In this document: one piece after another, positions 1 to 8,579 of the stretch
How positions within the stretch are numbered: position 1 is the first letter of the stretch
How the letters are laid out: every line of letters begins with the position of its first letter
Source: Streptomyces sp. NBC_01571
GTDB taxonomy: Bacteria > Actinomycetota > Actinomycetes > Streptomycetales > Streptomycetaceae
Direction: 5' to 3'
DNA length: 64,000 bases
Assembly: GCF_026339875.1 (NCBI RefSeq)
Contig: NZ_JAPEPZ010000001.1
Location: forward strand, 4,216,001 to 4,280,000
Notes under the pieces: generated by a model
Told to the model about the DNA's origin: nothing
Seen by the model: the letters and a program-made list of their open reading frames with translations, nothing else
Database searches by the model: none
Program-made: the position numbers and the translations under genes

Positions 1-165
1 TCCGCCTCGGAGGCCTCGTCCCCGTCCGACACGACACTCCTCCCCCAGTACGCGACGACCCTGGCGGCCCGAGGCCGAGCGACGTCCTGGCCGCCGCAGC
101 GGGGGGTTGTGTGCTGGTGCGGGTCGGGGCGAGGGTATGGGGAGTGTCACGGGGCGTCCAATTAA
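1..165 (+). CDS. C-terminal fragment of a SEC-C motif protein (5' end outside window)
   Basis: Frame 1 is open from the first base to a TAA at 163-165. The last 17 or so residues contain CWCGSGRGYGECH, a full SEC-C zinc-binding motif (CxCGSGxxYxxCH) as found at the C-terminus of SecA and many other proteins. The preceding 35 residues are low-complexity and show no domain. Nothing more can be said about function because the N-terminus lies outside the window. The motif match and the stop directly after it make a real coding tail likely. Confidence 0.6.
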   Translation, partial: SASEASSPSDTTLLPQYATTLAARGRATSWPPQRGVVCWCGSGRGYGECHGASN

Positions 166-621
166 CCGAAGGAGCGCCGTGCTCTGGCCCTGGCCTGTCG
201 GCCGGGGCCCCGTAGGTCGCTTCCGCCGGCCACCCTCGCAGAGACCGGCCACCTCGTACGACGCCCGTCGGTGACTGGGCGGCCACAGGCCGGATGAGCC
301 CGGGGTTTGTCATGGCCAGCGCGTACGGGAGCCATCCCCCTGTGCACCGGGGTCGCGCTCGCTTGCCGCGGTGCCCGAAGGCCGGCCGGCCCCCACGCAG
401 CGCCCGGTCAGCCAGACACGCAGCAGAGCGTACCCCTCACGACCCCTGCTTGACGGCCTCACCGCGTCGGATATCTGATCACTGAGGGGCGCGGCCTGCG
501 CCCCTGGCCAGTGGAAAGCCGACGGACCTCTTCTACGTCCAGCGGTTGGTCATCGCCAGCCCGCTGTCAGTGGCCTCTGTTAGACATGTGCAGAGCTATC
601 TGAGCGACCAAGGGGATCAGC
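166..621. other. Intergenic region, no gene seen
   Basis: These 456 bases separate the SEC-C tail from the helicase. I see no convincing reading frame. A hairpin with 8-bp arms lies at 485-492 and 498-505 (arm AGGGGCGC) and could end transcription from the left. The promoter of the helicase should lie in roughly 530-605, but no clear -35/-10 pair stands out. Confidence 0.5.
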
Positions 622-3600
622 GTGTCCGAGTCGGGGGATCTGACGCAGCCGGCCGTGGGGGTGTACGAGGAACTCATCACCGTGCGCTTCGAACAGAAGT
701 TGAAGGAGTTCGCGAGCCTCGGGTGGCATCCGGTGAGCGACACAGTGGGGGCCGAGTCTGTTCCCCATGTTCTGGCAGGACACATCGCCCGGACGGTACG
801 CCACGTGCTCCAGAACCTCCCTGCAGAGGAACGGGTATACGCGGCAAACCACATCTTGGACTCCATCAGCACGCTTGAGGGAGCACAACAGTGGGTGGAC
901 CTGGTGGCAGACGGGCCTCGCCAACTCCTCGCGCTGACCAAGCAAGAAGCACCCGGGGTCTTCACTGTGCGCCCCGGCATCCCCCTCTCTGACACTGCGC
1001 TCATCACCAACTCGCCCGAAGATCCAAGCCTCGGCTTCGAACTGCGTGCCGAGCTCGCCACTGCAGACCGCGTCGATCTGCTCTGCGCCTTTGTGAAGTG
1101 GCACGGTCTACGCATCATCGAGCAGTCCTTGAAAGCCGCCCACGATCGGGACGTGCCGATACGCGTCATCACGACGACCTACATCGGAGCAACTGAGCGG
1201 CGCGCCCTGGACCGGCTGGTGCGAGAGTTCAACGCCGAGGTCAAGGTCAACTACGAGACGCGCTCCACTCGCCTCCATGCCAAAGCCTGGTTGTTCCGGC
1301 GCGGCAGTGGCTATGACACGGCGTACGTCGGTAGCTCCAACCTCTCCAAGGCCGCCCTACTCGATGGACTGGAGTGGAACGTCCGACTGTCTTCCATCGC
1401 CACCCCAGACGTCTTGCGGAAGTTCGAAGCAACCTTCGAGGCGTACTGGAGCGACCCTTCCTTCGAGACCTACAACCCTGATGCGGATGGAGCCCGCTTG
1501 CAGGAGGCGTTGGCGATCGCGGGAGGTACGTCCTCGACGTCGTCCGCGGCCCGAAGGATCACGTTGTCCGGCCTTGAGGTGCGGCCTTACCCACACCAGC
1601 GCGACATGCTGGAGCGACTCGAAGTTGAGCGCGGGGTTCATGACCGACACCGGAATCTGCTGGTGGCTGCGACCGGCACCGGTAAGACCGTCATGGCGGC
1701 TCTCGACTACAAGCAGCTACGCAAGAAGCATGACCGCGACCTGCGGCTGCTGTTCGTCGCCCACCGCAAGGAGATCTTGCAGCAGTCTCTGCGGACCTAC
1801 CAAGATGTCTTGGTGAACCCGAACTTCGGGGAGTCCCTCCACAGCGGGGAAATCCCGGAGCGATGGACACACGTCTTCGCCAGCGTGCAGTCGCTGAGCG
1901 CTGGCGCACTGAGCCGGCTCTCTCCCGACCACTTCGACGTAATTGTGATCGACGAGTTCCATCACGGCACCTCGCCAACGTACCGGAAGATCCTCGATCA
2001 CTTCCAGCCGTTGGAACTGTTGGGGCTGACCGCAACCCCTGAGCGCATGGACGGCAAGAACGTCCAAAATGAGTTCTTCGATGGCCGCATCGCTGCCGAG
2101 ATGCGGCTGTGGGAAGCTTTGGAAAACGATCTCCTCAGTCCTTTCCACTACTTCGGAATCAGTGACAACACCGACCTGAGCACGGTGGAGTGGAAGCGTG
2201 GAGCGTACGACGCGAGCGCTCTGAGCAATGTACTCACGGGTAATGACGCGCGGGCTCGACTGGTTGCGAAGGCGGTTGAGGAGAAGATCGCTGAGCCTGG
2301 AACTATGCGCGCCTTGGGCTTCTGTGTGTCGGTCGCGCACGCGCACTTCATGGCCGAGTACTTCCGGGCAGCGGGTCTCCATGCCGTTGCTCTGTCCGGC
2401 GAGACTCCCACCAACCAGCGTGATCAGGCGCTGGCCGATCTCCGGTCGGGGTCACTACAGGTAATCTTCTCGGTCGACCTCTTCAACGAGGGCCTCGACA
2501 TTCCCGACGTAGACACGCTGCTCCTACTGCGCCCCACTTCCAGCGCGACCGTGTTCCTCCAGCAGCTTGGCCGTGGCCTCCGCCGCACGGAGGGCAAAGC
2601 AGTGCTGACCGTACTGGACTTCATCGGTCAGCACCGTAAAGAATTCCGTTTCGAGAACCAGTTCAGAGCGTTGACGAACCTCACCCGTAAGCGTCTCCTG
2701 GACAACATCGAGCATGACTTTCCACAGCTCCCCTCCGGCTGCCAGATCATTCTTGAGGAGAAGGCTAAGAAGGTCATCATCGCTAACATCAAGGAGCAGA
2801 TCGGTGTCAATGTGACTGCTCTAGCTAGGGAAGTCGCAGATTACGCCGAGCCGAGGCTTAGCAAGTACCTAGAGGAGAGTGGGCGGGAGCTACGGGAGCT
2901 CTACCGAGGCAACGGGAACTCATGGACCGGGTTGCTCCGGCGTTCTGGACTTCTGAAGAGCGAAGCGCCCGAAGGTGAAGCCACGCTACTCAAGCGAGTT
3001 TCCGCCTTCCTTCACGTGGACGACCCGTTGCGCGTTGCCGCGTACACGCGACTGCTGGAAGATGACGCGCCCGGTTACAACGCATTGAACGAACAGGGGC
3101 AGGCTTACGCCCGCATGCTGTTCTTCCAGCTTTGGCCGCTCGGTGGAATCACCCGGAAGAGCTTCGCGAGTTATGATGCCGGATTTTCGACGTTGCGCCG
3201 CCAGCACGCCGTGCGCGACGAGCTACGCCGGGTGTTGGCGTACAACCTCGCCCACACCGAGCATGTTCCCATCCCGCTGCTCGGGGTCGGCGGGAAGGCC
3301 GGCATTCCGCTCACGGTGCACGCCTCCTACAGTCGAGAAGAGATCCTCCCCGCGCTCGGCCAATCCTTCATCGGCGGCTTTATGCCAGGTGACTTCCGCG
3401 AGGGAGTCAAGTGGTGTGACTCGATCAAGACCGACGCCCTACTGATCACCTTGGATAAAGACGAGAAGGACTTCTCCCCACAGACCCGATATCACGACTA
3501 TGCGCTGAGCGAGACCCGCTTCCACTGGGAGTCGCAGAACCAGACCTCGGCCACTTCCCCTACCGGCCTCCGCTACCAGCACCACGCCAGAGAAGGTAGC

Positions 3601-3783
3601 CACGTCTTGCTCTTCGTTCGCCGCTACAAGAACACTGATATCGGCGGAGCCCAGCCATGGGTGTTGCTCGGCCCCGGCAAGTACGACGGGCACGAAGGGA
3701 GCAAGCCGATGGCGATCACGTGGAAGTTGGCACATGAGATTCCGGCGGACGTCTGGACATACTCCGCAATCGCTGCGGGGTAG
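622..3783 (+). CDS. PLD-nuclease-like / DEAD-box helicase / DUF3427 protein
   Basis: This 1053-residue protein is probably a nucleic-acid remodelling enzyme. A phospholipase-D-like domain (about 140-290) has the HxK core (H219, K221, in LHAKAWLF) and a downstream GSSNLS. A superfamily II helicase follows, with Walker A ATGTGKT (350-356), DEFH box (444-447), GLTATPERMDG, and a motif V/VI stretch ending QLGRGLRR. The last 300 or so residues match the position of DUF3427. Length fits this three-part family, known from accessory and defence-type loci. The GTG start has AAGGGG six bases upstream. Base composition is visibly less GC-rich than the neighbouring genes, suggesting transfer. It meets the next gene tail to tail, four bases apart. 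Confidence 0.9.
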   Translation: MSESGDLTQPAVGVYEELITVRFEQKLKEFASLGWHPVSDTVGAESVPHVLAGHIARTVRHVLQNLPAEERVYAANHILDSISTLEGAQQWVDLVADGPRQLLALTKQEAPGVFTVRPGIPLSDTALITNSPEDPSLGFELRAELATADRVDLLCAFVKWHGLRIIEQSLKAAHDRDVPIRVITTTYIGATERRALDRLVREFNAEVKVNYETRSTRLHAKAWLFRRGSGYDTAYVGSSNLSKAALLDGLEWNVRLSSIATPDVLRKFEATFEAYWSDPSFETYNPDADGARLQEALAIAGGTSSTSSAARRITLSGLEVRPYPHQRDMLERLEVERGVHDRHRNLLVAATGTGKTVMAALDYKQLRKKHDRDLRLLFVAHRKEILQQSLRTYQDVLVNPNFGESLHSGEIPERWTHVFASVQSLSAGALSRLSPDHFDVIVIDEFHHGTSPTYRKILDHFQPLELLGLTATPERMDGKNVQNEFFDGRIAAEMRLWEALENDLLSPFHYFGISDNTDLSTVEWKRGAYDASALSNVLTGNDARARLVAKAVEEKIAEPGTMRALGFCVSVAHAHFMAEYFRAAGLHAVALSGETPTNQRDQALADLRSGSLQVIFSVDLFNEGLDIPDVDTLLLLRPTSSATVFLQQLGRGLRRTEGKAVLTVLDFIGQHRKEFRFENQFRALTNLTRKRLLDNIEHDFPQLPSGCQIILEEKAKKVIIANIKEQIGVNVTALAREVADYAEPRLSKYLEESGRELRELYRGNGNSWTGLLRRSGLLKSEAPEGEATLLKRVSAFLHVDDPLRVAAYTRLLEDDAPGYNALNEQGQAYARMLFFQLWPLGGITRKSFASYDAGFSTLRRQHAVRDELRRVLAYNLAHTEHVPIPLLGVGGKAGIPLTVHASYSREEILPALGQSFIGGFMPGDFREGVKWCDSIKTDALLITLDKDEKDFSPQTRYHDYALSETRFHWESQNQTSATSPTGLRYQHHAREGSHVLLFVRRYKNTDIGGAQPWVLLGPGKYDGHEGSKPMAITWKLAHEIPADVWTYSAIAAG

Positions 3784-3787
3784 CACC

Positions 3788-4459
3788 TCATAGTCGATTT
3801 TCCTCCCCCGCGCAGGCTTCCGCCTCAAAGTGCCTCTGCGCGCGTTCCAGCGCATCGTCCACGTCGCGGCCGTGTGCTTGCAGCCAGTGGAGGAGATCAG
3901 TGATGGCGTCGACTGCCGTTTCCGCCGCCATGGCCGCTGCCAAAGTTGAGGTGCTCGGGCTCGCGTGTCGGGCCGCCCTCGCCGAGCCATAGGCGCTGAG
4001 GAGGACGCCCGCTCTTGCCACGCCGGCACCACCAGTGTGGCTGTTGGGCGAGTTCAGACCGGTCGCCAACTCACACCAGGTGACCTTTCGGTCGGCATGG
4101 AGTTGGACGCCCCAGTGTTCAGCAATCGCGCCGACGAGCGCCATGCCACGGCCACCTTCGGAGTCAGCAGTCGCGTCAAGAAGCGTCGGGAGAGCCCTGG
4201 TGTCGGGGTCGTGGACTTCAATGCGTAGATAAGTGCCCTTTATTGAGACGGCGAGCGTGGTCGGGGTGCCCGGGCCGACATGCGTGATCACGTTCGAGAC
4301 GAGTTCGCTGACACAGAGTTGGGCCGTATCAGTGGCTTCCTGTAAGCCCCAGAGCTCAAGTTGCAACCGCACGATGCGGCGCAGCGCGGCCACTTCCTCC
4401 GGTTCGGCCAGAAAGGCCAAGTCCCACGGCTTGCGTGACATGCACACCTGTTGGATCAC
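3788..4459 (-). CDS. RsbW-type ATP-binding regulatory protein (WhiJ-triad ATPase)
   Basis: About 223 residues with a histidine-kinase-like ATPase fold of the anti-sigma type: N-box ELVSNVITH and G-box GGRGMALVG, within the first 140 residues. It lacks any dimerisation or receiver domain. About 80 further residues form a C-terminal extension without a recognised domain. The GTG at 4459 is chosen because GAGAGGGG lies just upstream; the ATG at 4441 is an alternative with a poorer ribosome site. It is divergent from the XRE gene, as in WhiJ/AbaA-like clusters, where such ATPases accompany an XRE protein and a DUF397 protein. The biochemical partner is unknown. Confidence 0.85.
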   Translation of the reverse strand: MIQQVCMSRKPWDLAFLAEPEEVAALRRIVRLQLELWGLQEATDTAQLCVSELVSNVITHVGPGTPTTLAVSIKGTYLRIEVHDPDTRALPTLLDATADSEGGRGMALVGAIAEHWGVQLHADRKVTWCELATGLNSPNSHTGGAGVARAGVLLSAYGSARAARHASPSTSTLAAAMAAETAVDAITDLLHWLQAHGRDVDDALERAQRHFEAEACAGEENRL

Positions 4460-4558
4460 CGAGACCCCTCTCATCGACGGAAACGCCATCCCCATAGGTT
4501 GACAGAGCGTTACGTACGCTCACATCGAGTGGCGTCGCTTGCCAGGATGGCGGCTGCG

Positions 4559-4591
4559 AATCCCCCCGTGCAATGTGCACGGGGGGATTCC
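4559..4591. promoter_or_regulatory. 15-bp perfect inverted repeat, candidate operator
   Basis: Arms of 15 bp (GAATCCCCCCGTGCA and its exact complement) surround a 3-nt centre, in the 203-bp divergent gap and 71 bases ahead of the XRE start. A smaller repeat (GAGCG..CGCTC) lies at 4506-4522. There is no T-run, so a terminator is unlikely. An operator bound by the adjacent XRE protein is inferred from position only. Confidence 0.6.
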
Positions 4592-4662
4592 CACTTCCGA
4601 GTGATTGGCACGCACCCCCCTTGGCGAAAGACTGAATGCCCGTTATCAGGAAAGGGGTTGGG

Positions 4663-5511
4663 ATGGCCGGATCGCCGACTGCACGTCGTCGACGTCTCTC
4701 GATCGAACTGAAGAAGCTCCGCGAGCAGAGTGCGCTAACCTGCGCTCAGGTCGGTGCCGCGCTGGACTGGAGTGGCTCCAAGGTCAATCGGATGGAGACG
4801 GGCAGCGGCAGGATCCAGCCGTCCGACATCGATGCCCTGTGCCGGTTCTACGCCACAAGTGACGAGCTGCGTGAGTTTCTGAAGGCGCTGGCCCGGCAGG
4901 CAAGGACGCGGGGTTGGTGGCAGGTGCACGGCGCCGGGGTTCCGGAGTGGTTCTCCATCTACATCGGTCTGGAGCAGGACGCCTCCACGTTCCGCCAGTA
5001 CCAGTGCGAGCTGTTGCCGGGGCTGATGCAGACCTCGGCGTACGCCGGTGAACTCCACAGGACCGGCGCGCACCTGTCCACCCAGGACATCGACCGTGCG
5101 GTGCGGGTGCGGATGGAACGGCAGGCGATGTTGACGCGGGCCGGCGGTCCCGATGCCTGGTTCATCGTGAACGAGGGCGCGTTGCGCAACGTCATCGGGG
5201 ATCGAGCGCTCATGCGTGAACAGCTCGAACGAATCCTGGAATCAATCGAGTTGCCCAGTGTGACTCTGCAGGTGCTGCCCTTCGACGCGGGCACCTACCC
5301 GGCCACTGGTTCGTTCACGCTGCTCGGCTTCCCCGACCAGGAGGACCCGGACCTCGTCTATCGGGACGGCATCACCGATGCCGTATACCTCGAAGGCGAG
5401 CATCATGTGCGTGAGTACACGAGGGCCTTCGACGGACTGCGAGCAGCGGCTTTGAGCCCTCGGCGCTCCGCCGAACTGATCGAAACCGTCCTCAAGGGGT
5501 ATGCGAGATGA
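4663..5511 (+). CDS. XRE-family regulator with DUF5753 (WhiJ-like)
   Basis: A 282-residue DNA-binding regulator. The N-terminal helix-turn-helix (about 10-65) includes LTCAQVGAALDWSGSKVNRME; the rest is the DUF5753 ligand-sensing-type domain (WFSIYIGLEQDA, YQCELLPGLMQTSAYA, EGALRNVIG). This layout is typical of the many WhiJ/BldB-associated regulators in Streptomyces. The ATG at 4663 is preferred to one at 4636 because AGGAAAGGGG lies six bases upstream. The stop overlaps the DUF397 start by four bases (ATGA), so the two are translationally coupled. Likely role: development or stress control with the ATPase and DUF397 partners. Confidence 0.92.
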   Translation: MAGSPTARRRRLSIELKKLREQSALTCAQVGAALDWSGSKVNRMETGSGRIQPSDIDALCRFYATSDELREFLKALARQARTRGWWQVHGAGVPEWFSIYIGLEQDASTFRQYQCELLPGLMQTSAYAGELHRTGAHLSTQDIDRAVRVRMERQAMLTRAGGPDAWFIVNEGALRNVIGDRALMREQLERILESIELPSVTLQVLPFDAGTYPATGSFTLLGFPDQEDPDLVYRDGITDAVYLEGEHHVREYTRAFDGLRAAALSPRRSAELIETVLKGYAR

Positions 5512-5735
5512 ACGTCGCACCGTCCATGGCCGCCCGCACCTCCGCCTGGTTCACGTCCTCCTACAGCAACGGCGCGGGCGGCGAATGCGTCGAGTGCGCA
5601 CGCGGCGTGGACGGCGTCCTGGTACGGGATTCCAAGGAGACCGATGGGCCTGTCGTCGTCTTCCGTTCGCACCCCTGGAGGGCCTTCATAGGAGGGTTGG
5701 AGGGCGACCGTCGGTCAGCCGTCCGTCCGAGTTAG
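5508..5735 (+). CDS. DUF397 small protein (WhiJ-triad partner)
   Basis: A 75-residue protein with the DUF397 hallmarks: WFTSSYSNGAGGECVECA near the start, then VLVRDSKETDGPVVVF and a closing W-x-A-F. Length is normal for the family. DUF397 proteins in Streptomyces are nearly always next to an XRE-DUF5753 gene and are thought to modulate it. The four-base overlap with the upstream gene supports that. Its molecular action is not known. Confidence 0.92.
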   Translation: MNVAPSMAARTSAWFTSSYSNGAGGECVECARGVDGVLVRDSKETDGPVVVFRSHPWRAFIGGLEGDRRSAVRPS

Positions 5736-5804
5736 CCTCGGTTTGTTCAGCATGCGCAGGTAGGTGCAGGTAGGTGCAGGCACAGACAGCCGCAGGAGGC
5801 AGCA

Positions 5805-6107
5805 ATGGCGAAGATCCCGGCCGCGGTGGTGGCCGCCGGTGGGCTTGTCGGTGGGTACGGCGTGGCCCGGTGGACGATGAAGCGGCAGCTCGGTGGGGTC
5901 GTGCTGGCCGCCGCGGGGGCCACGGCCGCGCAGCAGTGGCGGCGGCAGGCCGGTGGCAAGGCTGCCGGAGCGCTTACCGTCGCCTACGTCGCCGCCTTCG
6001 CCGGGTCGCATCCGCTGGCCAAGAAGGTGGGCGCCTGGCCCGCGGTGTTCGGAGTCGCCGGGGCCGTCGCCCTCGCCTCGTGGGCCGTGGCCGACCGGCG
6101 GGCCTGA
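5805..6107 (+). CDS. Small hydrophobic membrane protein
   Basis: 100 residues rich in Ala, Gly and Val with two or three likely membrane segments (about 5-22, 28-45 and 75-95) and basic stretches between them. I recognise no family. A clear ribosome site (AGGAGG) lies eight bases ahead of the ATG. The leader at 5757-5780 contains a tandem GTAGGTGCAG repeat. It stands alone between the DUF397 gene and the convergent GlxA-type gene. Confidence 0.75.
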   Translation: MAKIPAAVVAAGGLVGGYGVARWTMKRQLGGVVLAAAGATAAQQWRRQAGGKAAGALTVAYVAAFAGSHPLAKKVGAWPAVFGVAGAVALASWAVADRRA

Positions 6108-6156
6108 GCACGGCGCAGAGCACAGCTCGGCCGCGTCTCCGCGTCCGCCCCCCGCG

Positions 6157-7122
6157 TCAGGAGGCTCGCTCCTCCGCCCCCTGAAACGCCCGTCGGTACG
6201 CGTACGGGCTCGTCCCCACCACTCGTTTGAAGCGGTCCCGGAACGCCGTCGGGGAGCCGAAGCCCGCCTGGGCGGCGATGCGTTCGACCGGGTACGTGGT
6301 CGTCTCCAGCAGGTACTGGGCGCGGCGGACCCGGGCGCGGTGCAGCCACTGGAGTGGTGTGGTGCCCGTCTGTTCGCGGAAGCGGCGGTTGAGGGTACGG
6401 GTGCTCGTGCCCGCCCGGACGGCGATGTCCTCCAGGGTCAGGTCCCGGTCCGCGTTCTCCTCCAGCCAGCCGAGCAGCGGCTCCATGGTCGTGCCGGCCG
6501 GGGCCGGCGGCTGGGCGTGGACGATGAACTGGGCCTGGCCGCCCTCCCGTTCGAGCGGCATCACCGACAGCCGGGCCGCGTGCGCCGCGACGGCCGAACC
6601 GTGGTCCCGGCGGATCATGTGCAGGCACATGTCGAGGGCTGCGGCCGCGCCCGCCGAGGTCAGGAACTGGCCGTTGTCGACGTAGAGGACGTTCGGGTCG
6701 ACGGTCACGGCGGGGTGCAGGGCCGCCAGGTCCCCGGCCGCGATCCAGTGGGTGGTCGCGCGCAGCCCGTCCAGCAGACCGGTGGCGGCGAAGACGAAGG
6801 CGCCGACGCAGATCGAGGCGATCCGGGTGCCGTTCGCGGCCGCCGCGCGCAGCGCTTCGGCAACCCCCGGCGGGAGCGGGGCGGTGGGGTTCTCGGTCCC
6901 GGGCAGGATGATCGTGTCCGCCTCGGCCAGCGCGTCCAGGCCGTACGGCGCACGCAGCGTGAACAGGCCCGCGCCGACCTCCTGGCCCGCCTCGACCGAA
7001 CAGACCCGGATCCGGTAGGCCGCGCGGCCGTCCGGCAGGCGTGCCCGGCCGAAGGCGTCGATCGGAGCCGAGAGGTCGAACGGGATGACCTGGTCGAGGG
7101 CCAGTACGGCAACGGTGTGCAT
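6157..7122 (-). CDS. GlxA-type transcriptional regulator (DJ-1/PfpI + AraC)
   Basis: 321 residues. The N-terminal half is a DJ-1/PfpI amidotransferase-like domain with the nucleophile-elbow cysteine in SICVGAF (C105), probably used for ligand sensing. The C-terminal 100 residues are an AraC double helix-turn-helix (LTLEDIAVRAGTSTRTLNRR, then VERIAAQAGFGSPTAFRDRF). The chosen ATG gives the usual family start (MHTVAVLAL); longer reading upstream is Arg/Pro-rich and unlike the family. The target is unknown; the 297-bp divergent gap contains a near-perfect palindrome that may be bound by it. Confidence 0.92.
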   Translation of the reverse strand: MHTVAVLALDQVIPFDLSAPIDAFGRARLPDGRAAYRIRVCSVEAGQEVGAGLFTLRAPYGLDALAEADTIILPGTENPTAPLPPGVAEALRAAAANGTRIASICVGAFVFAATGLLDGLRATTHWIAAGDLAALHPAVTVDPNVLYVDNGQFLTSAGAAAALDMCLHMIRRDHGSAVAAHAARLSVMPLEREGGQAQFIVHAQPPAPAGTTMEPLLGWLEENADRDLTLEDIAVRAGTSTRTLNRRFREQTGTTPLQWLHRARVRRAQYLLETTTYPVERIAAQAGFGSPTAFRDRFKRVVGTSPYAYRRAFQGAEERAS

Positions 7123-7371
7123 GGCCAGAGCGTATGCGTCCGCCGGATTATGGCCAAGGGCACCACCCCGCCTCCGCCGCGGTGGGCCGCCGGTTGGTCC
7201 CGTGGGGCGCCCTCGGCTCGTACGCAGACCATGGCCTCTCATGCCCTCCTATGGCCTCCTACGGCCGCGTAGGGCAGCCGTACGACCGCGTCGTACGGCT
7301 TCCGCACCACCGTGTACGACCCCTGCGGATCGGCGACGTGACATCCGCTGGCGGGAATCCGTCGTGCCCTG

Positions 7372-7390
7372 GCAAAAGTGCCACTTCTGC
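7372..7390. promoter_or_regulatory. 19-bp near-perfect palindrome, candidate operator
   Basis: GCAAAAGTGCCACTTCTGC is symmetric around its central C with one mismatched pair in nine. It lies 30 bases before the GTG of the downstream membrane-protein gene, so it would overlap that promoter. Binding by the divergent GlxA-type regulator is inferred from position. Confidence 0.55.
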
Positions 7391-7419
7391 AAGATCCGTG
7401 CCGCCCATAGCGTCACCCC

Positions 7420-7887
7420 GTGACCAAGTTCCTTCTTGCTGTGCACGTCCTCGCCGCGATCGTCGCGATCGGGCCCGTCACCGTCGCCGCCAGCATGTTC
7501 CCGCCCGCCGCCCGTAAGGCGCTCTCCGAGCCGCGGGACGGTCAGGCCCGCTCCACCGTCCAACTGCTGCACCGCATCTGCCGGGTGTACGCGACGGTCG
7601 GCGTCGTCGTCCCCGTGTTCGGGTTCGCCACCGCCAGTGCCATGGGTGTCCTCGGCGACACCTGGCTGATCGTCTCCATCGCCCTGACGGCGGTCGCCGC
7701 GGCCGTGCTCGCGGCGCTGGTGCTGCCCCGGCAGACCGCGATCGTGGAGGGCATCTGGCACGACACCGGCACGGCGGGCCCCCGGGCGACGGTCCGGCTC
7801 GCCATGTTCACCGGCGTCTTCAACCTGCTCTGGGCCACCGTGACGATACTGATGATCATTCGTCCGGGGTCCACCACGGGTGCCTGA
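7420..7887 (+). CDS. Integral membrane protein, DUF2269-like
   Basis: 155 residues with four predicted membrane helices: about 3-25, 55-80, 83-105 and 125-150. The first helix carries a conserved-looking HVLAAIVAIGPV, reminiscent of DUF2269 proteins; that assignment is tentative. The GTG start has no strong ribosome site, so the message may be leaderless or the start uncertain. The TGA stop is part of the left arm of a palindromic element (7884-8051), so the natural C-terminus may have been altered by its insertion. Confidence 0.75.
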   Translation: MTKFLLAVHVLAAIVAIGPVTVAASMFPPAARKALSEPRDGQARSTVQLLHRICRVYATVGVVVPVFGFATASAMGVLGDTWLIVSIALTAVAAAVLAALVLPRQTAIVEGIWHDTGTAGPRATVRLAMFTGVFNLLWATVTILMIIRPGSTTGA

Positions 7888-8051
7888 GGGCTGTCCCGTA
7901 ATCCCCGGTGGATCAGCGCGCGGCGTCAGATGCGGTGCATCGCAAGGCGGAGGGTCGTCCTCATACTGGGCGTATCAGGGAGATCCGACAACGCGGCGAG
8001 GTGCCGTAGCTGTCGTCGTGCGCCCGCCGGGGATTACGGGACAGCCCTCAG
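7884..8051. mobile_element. MITE-like palindromic element, copy 1 (168 bp)
   Basis: Perfect 25-bp inverted ends lie at 7884-7908 and 8027-8051 (outer part CTGAGGGCTGTCCCG). The centre, 7959-7979, holds a smaller stem with CATACTGGGCGTAT. No coding capacity. The TGA stop of the gene on the left (7885-7887) and that of the convergent gene on the right (8048-8050, read on the minus strand) both lie in the tips. Size and central motif match the element at 44621-44789. Non-autonomous transposition is inferred. Confidence 0.7.
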
Positions 8052-8527
8052 CCGCAGGATCCGGCCCGACGGCCGGTGAGGAACGGTGTGTCGGCCTGTT
8101 CCTCCAGGTCCGCCCTGAACTGCCGTGCCACCGCCGTCGCGACCAGCACCCCCGCCGCGACGACCAGCGTGAAGGACGCCCACGCCAGTGGCCAGACCGC
8201 GGCGTCCGGTGGCTCCGGGTGGGCGTGGAAGGAGACGTACATCAGGGCGGCGGGCGGGGCCGCGACCAGCAGCAACGGCCAGGCCAGCGCGTCCCGGCGG
8301 CCGAAGTAGGCCGCCAGGAACAGCAGGGCCCCGCCGAGGAGCACGATGCCGAGGACGGTCACCGGGGTCGTCTCGGTGAGCGACCCGGGTGTCTCGGGAC
8401 GGTTGCGCAGGTCCCACGGCAGGCAGAGGAGGTACGCCGCGCCGGAGAGGGCGGCGCCGAGCACGCGCGTCAGCCAGCGTTCCGGCCAGGGGCGCGTGCG
8501 CAGAGGGCTTAACAGCTTCTCGGTCAT
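8048..8527 (-). CDS. Small membrane protein of unknown function
   Basis: 159 residues with four likely membrane helices (about 22-40, 55-75, 80-100 and 112-132). The positively charged N-terminus suggests it stays cytoplasmic. The acidic tail (FRADLEEQADTP) ends in RRAGSCG, which is encoded inside or beside the palindromic element, and the TGA stop is in the element's right arm. No family recognised. Convergent with the DUF2269-like gene. Confidence 0.7.
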   Translation of the reverse strand: MTEKLLSPLRTRPWPERWLTRVLGAALSGAAYLLCLPWDLRNRPETPGSLTETTPVTVLGIVLLGGALLFLAAYFGRRDALAWPLLLVAAPPAALMYVSFHAHPEPPDAAVWPLAWASFTLVVAAGVLVATAVARQFRADLEEQADTPFLTGRRAGSCG

Positions 8528-8579
8528 GCGTACGAGGGTTCCCGTGCCGGGGGCGGCCCGACAGAGTACGCGTACTCAG

